A stretch of DNA of 64,000 nucleotides from Candidatus Melainabacteria bacterium. GTDB taxonomy: Bacteria > Cyanobacteriota > Vampirovibrionia > Obscuribacterales > Obscuribacteraceae. The notes beneath the pieces are model-generated. The model saw only the letters and a program-made list of their open reading frames with translations. It was not told the origin of the DNA and ran no database searches. The DNA lies in the NCBI GenBank assembly GCA_016699165.1, contig CP064963.1, forward strand, positions 2,728,001-2,792,000, read 5' to 3'. Position 1 is the stretch's first letter. Each line of letters begins with the position of its first letter. A program made the translations under genes and the position numbers. Shown in pieces: positions 61,622-64,000 of the stretch.

Positions 61622-62830
61622 ATGGACAAATATATCGGCGTGCTGGGAATCGCAACGATTTTCGGCGTCGCCTATCTGATGTCGGATGACCGCAAGTCAA
61701 TTTCCTGGCGCGCGGTTATTTCCGGAACGCTTTTGACCTTCGTCATCGCGCTTGCAGTGCGACTCCCCTGGTTCACCTATGCGTTTGAAACGATGGGCTG
61801 GGGAATCGACAAAATACTCGAGAGCTCCAAGAAAGGAGCTGAAGCCGTTCTTGGTAACGACCTCGTGTATGGCAAGTGGATTTTCGCAGTCCAGGTCTAT
61901 TTCGCCATCGTGTTCGTTAACATACTCACGACGATAGGATTTCACCTCAAGCTCATTCAGCCTGTGGTCAAAGCCTTCGCCTGGTGTATGCAGCGAACGA
62001 TGGGCATAAGCGGCGCTGAGGCATTCTCTTCGTCTGCATCGGTTTTCCTTGGTCAAGTCGAGAGCCAGTTGGTTGTGCGTCCGTACTTATCGCGGCTCAC
62101 CAATTCTGAGCTCTTCGCCATGATGACGACAAACATGTCTACCATCGCCGGAACGGTGCTTGTAGTCTATGTCTCCATGGGCATGAATGCTGCGCTCTTA
62201 ATTGCCGCAAGTATCATGACTGCTCCGGCAGGACTGACACTGGCTAAAATCATCTGCCCCGAAAAGGACAAGGAAGCAATCAATCGCCAGGTCAAAATGG
62301 AGGTTGAAGACCCCTACCTGAGCGTATTCGACGCTTTCCTCCAGGGCGCTACTGAAGGTGCCAAACTCGGCGGTGTGGTCATCATCATGGTATTTGGGGC
62401 GGTGGCAATGGTCGCTTTCCTCAACACCATTTTCGGTGGCATCACCGGTATGCTTGGTTACAACCTTCAGCTCCAGGACGTGCTTGCATATCCCTTCGCT
62501 CCGGCGATGTGGCTCATCGGCGTGCCCTGGGTCGACTGCCTCGAAGTGGGCAGAGAGATGGCTACCCGCATTCTGGTCAATGAGTTTGTTGCGTACCTCG
62601 ACCTTGCCAAACAGATTTCGGCTGGCTCCCTGACCCCCAAAGGTCAGATGGTTGCCACCATTGCTCTGTGCGGCTTCTGCAACTTCTCGAGCATCGCTAT
62701 CAACGTAGGCGGTCTTGCCATGCTCATTCCCGAGCGTCGCGCTGACCTGCTCAAGATGGGCATGCGCGCTCTTATCGCTGCCAACCTTGCCACCTGGCTT
62801 GGTGCGGCACTGGTAGGAATTTTGTACTGA
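61622..62830 (+). CDS. nupC: Concentrative nucleoside transporter (NupC/CNT family)
   Basis: 402 residues from ATG 61622 (AAAGG upstream; the frame upstream is not coding). The CNT layout is present: an N-terminal trio of helices, then the core with GISGAEAFSSSASVFLGQVE (family G.ESF.A.AN.F.GQ.E), PYLSRLTNSELFAMMTTNMS, TIAGTVLVVYVSMGM, the reentrant ASIMTAPAGL region and the C-terminal GFCNFSSIAI. Members take up nucleosides with H+ or Na+. Together with cdd at 18950 this gives a nucleoside uptake and salvage capacity. It is 36 bases upstream of the sigma factor gene. Confidence 0.88.
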   Translation: MDKYIGVLGIATIFGVAYLMSDDRKSISWRAVISGTLLTFVIALAVRLPWFTYAFETMGWGIDKILESSKKGAEAVLGNDLVYGKWIFAVQVYFAIVFVNILTTIGFHLKLIQPVVKAFAWCMQRTMGISGAEAFSSSASVFLGQVESQLVVRPYLSRLTNSELFAMMTTNMSTIAGTVLVVYVSMGMNAALLIAASIMTAPAGLTLAKIICPEKDKEAINRQVKMEVEDPYLSVFDAFLQGATEGAKLGGVVIIMVFGAVAMVAFLNTIFGGITGMLGYNLQLQDVLAYPFAPAMWLIGVPWVDCLEVGREMATRILVNEFVAYLDLAKQISAGSLTPKGQMVATIALCGFCNFSSIAINVGGLAMLIPERRADLLKMGMRALIAANLATWLGAALVGILY

Positions 62831-62866
62831 TAACTTCTGTCCCATCCTAATTGGAAAGGAATTGAT

Positions 62867-63718
62867 ATGAAGGACAAGGATTCTGACAAGTCGGCAGTTT
62901 CTGCCTACATGAAGGATGTGCGTGCGCTCGTGAAGCGCTCGCGCATTCTCACCTGGCAGGACGAGTGCGATTTGAGCGACGCCATCGAACAGGGTGGTGC
63001 CGCCGCCGACAGAGCTGTCAACACTCTCGTTTCGAACAATCTGCGCTACGTGCTCAAGGTCACCGGCAAGCATGCTGGCAAGCCTTATCACGAAGACCTC
63101 ATTCAGGAGGGCAATCTCGCTCTCATGCATGCGGCTCGCAAGTTCACCAAGCATCACAACGCGCGCTACATCACCTACGCCGGCTGGTGGATTGCACAGT
63201 TCGTTCGCAAGTATCTGGAAGACAACGGACGCGTTGTTCGTCTGTCTCCCAATGCTATGCGCGATGTTCGCAAGATGAACGCAATCATCACGAAGATCGT
63301 GGCAAGCGGTCGACCCGTCACCGACACTGAAGTGGCGAAGTTGATGGAACTTCCAATCAAGAAGGTTCGTGCGCTCTCCATCTGGGCGCAAGAACCCGTG
63401 TCGATCAACGTCCCAGTGAGCGATTCGGAAGACAGCGTCGAGTTCGGCGATATTCTCGTCGACATGACCTATGTCAATCCCGATGAAGGGCTCATTCGCG
63501 AGCAGTCAGAGAGCACTCTTCTAGAGGCGCTCTCGGTTCTCGATGAGCGTGAGCGGCGCGTGATCGAAGGTCGCTTTGGTCTCAACGACGGTGAAGAACT
63601 CACCCTCGAAGACCTGGCCAACGAGTACGGCGTATCTCGCGAGCGCATTCGCCAGATTCAGGTGAGTGCCCTCAAGAAGCTCAAGAAGAGCGGGCGGAAC
63701 CTGCATCTTCCTGAGTAG
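62867..63718 (+). CDS. Sigma-70 family RNA polymerase sigma factor (group 2-like)
   Basis: 283 residues from ATG 62867 (AAAGGAA upstream). Regions 1.2-2 (SAVSAYMKDVRALVKRSRIL; DLIQEGNLALMHAARKF; YITYAGWWIAQFVRKYL), region 3 (VTDTEVAKLMELPIKKVRAL) and region 4 with the helix-turn-helix (DERERRVIEGRFGLNDGEEL; EYGVSRERIRQIQVSALKKL) are all present; region 1.1 is absent. It resembles RpoS/RpoH-like alternative factors. Region 2.4 (WWIAQFVRKYL) differs from the primary-sigma TWWIRQA pattern. It is last in the nupC unit, closed by a terminator at 63729. Confidence 0.9.
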   Translation: MKDKDSDKSAVSAYMKDVRALVKRSRILTWQDECDLSDAIEQGGAAADRAVNTLVSNNLRYVLKVTGKHAGKPYHEDLIQEGNLALMHAARKFTKHHNARYITYAGWWIAQFVRKYLEDNGRVVRLSPNAMRDVRKMNAIITKIVASGRPVTDTEVAKLMELPIKKVRALSIWAQEPVSINVPVSDSEDSVEFGDILVDMTYVNPDEGLIREQSESTLLEALSVLDERERRVIEGRFGLNDGEELTLEDLANEYGVSRERIRQIQVSALKKLKKSGRNLHLPE

Positions 63719-63728
63719 TTAAGAACGA

Positions 63729-63778
63729 ACGGAGGCGGAGAGTTAAGGATTTATATCCTTAGCACTCCGCTACCTTCG
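63729..63778 (+). terminator. Terminator after the sigma factor gene
   Basis: CGGAGGCGGAG / CTCCGCTACC outer stem with TAAGGAT / ATCCTTA inside. Confidence 0.75.
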
Positions 63779-63852
63779 CTTTTCGCCCTCTCGTTACTAC
63801 ATCTTATAGTTTAAAGACAAAAAAATGAAGAACGTGTTTAGGACATTTCGGG

Positions 63853-63925
63853 GCACGAATTATGAGAATATGCATTTAAATGCATAAAAACGACCCCTAA
63901 AATATGCATTTGATTGCATATTTTA
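63853..63925 (+). repeat. Dispersed repeat copy 2 with palindromes
   Basis: CACGAATTATGAGAATATGC matches 40412-40438 in inverted orientation. It is followed by the perfect palindrome TATGCATTTAAATGCATA and a further stem AAATATGCA / TGCATATTT. It could be a binding-site cluster or the end of a small mobile sequence. Confidence 0.6.
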
Positions 63926-64000
63926 ATTTTTCATATCAGTTATGGCTGACTCGATTCATTTTCTTGATTAGAAAACGGAGAAACACGAAGAGTTCAAAAG

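Overview
The window reads as a chromosomal segment of a heterotrophic relative of the cyanobacteria, most likely a non-photosynthetic melainabacterium/vampirovibrionian of the Obscuribacter kind (inference). The reasons are a Ycf45-type R3H ATPase gene directly behind a cyanobacterial-type Orn/Lys/Arg decarboxylase, Pkn2-like membrane Ser/Thr kinases, many exported thioredoxin-like proteins, fatty-acid beta-oxidation genes, and no photosynthesis genes. Shine-Dalgarno sites are strong (AGGAGG/AAGGAG), TTG and GTG starts are common, and nearly every transcription unit ends in a recognisable hairpin. Composition is two-tiered: some genes are GC-rich with C-ending codons (for example 27756-28658, 33776-34687, 43601-47024, 58833-61520), others are much AT-richer (6286-8502, 22911-26323, 50736-53837).

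Layout. 1-5.7 kb: leucine-dehydrogenase-like gene (cut by the window edge), a methyltransferase, a TPR protein, a pair of small membrane genes of which one carries an EF-hand-like loop, then a minus-strand gene of an uncharacterised family (here called MLEFLVPS) preceded by a tandem array of terminator-like hairpins. 6-12 kb (minus): a large lipoprotein with a ferritin-like partner, a DUF502 membrane protein and a two-PDZ S41 protease-like protein with altered active-site positions. 12.5-17 kb: small membrane genes, a frameshifted IS1380-type insertion sequence, an intact S41/PDZ protease. 17-22 kb (minus): small conserved proteins, cytidine deaminase, exported thioredoxin and a DsbD-like reductant importer. 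22-26.3 kb: two overlapping, duplicated membrane-anchored Ser/Thr kinases.

26.7-29.3 kb holds the most unusual unit: a 45-codon leader ORF overlapping the first of two tandem proteins that look like SLOG/LSDAT (TRPM-SLOG-type) ligand-binding proteins, followed by a stem-loop and two small unknown proteins, closed by a terminator. 29.4-36 kb: exported alpha/beta hydrolase, two divergent PlsC-type acyltransferases, a long regulatory gap with a perfect 18-bp palindrome, the second MLEFLVPS protein, and a CNNM/CorB-type membrane protein. 36-38 kb: an IS66-type element with a broken transposase. 38-43 kb (minus): small membrane and exported proteins and an HtpX-like M48 protease. 43.6-47.4 kb: a fadA-fadB beta-oxidation pair. 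47.6-50 kb: TruD-type pseudouridine synthase and a HAD hydrolase. 50.7-55.3 kb: decarboxylase and Ycf45-like ATPase, facing a gene for a ribbon-helix-helix protein with a proline-rich tail. 55.6-63.8 kb: adenylate kinase, FolC, a thioredoxin-like lipoprotein with one active-site Cys, an M16 double-domain protease, a NupC-type nucleoside transporter and a group-2 sigma-70 factor. The exported redox proteins (19480, 20012, 38634, 57975) and the membrane or exported proteases (9882, 15540, 41613) suggest an emphasis on envelope protein quality control.
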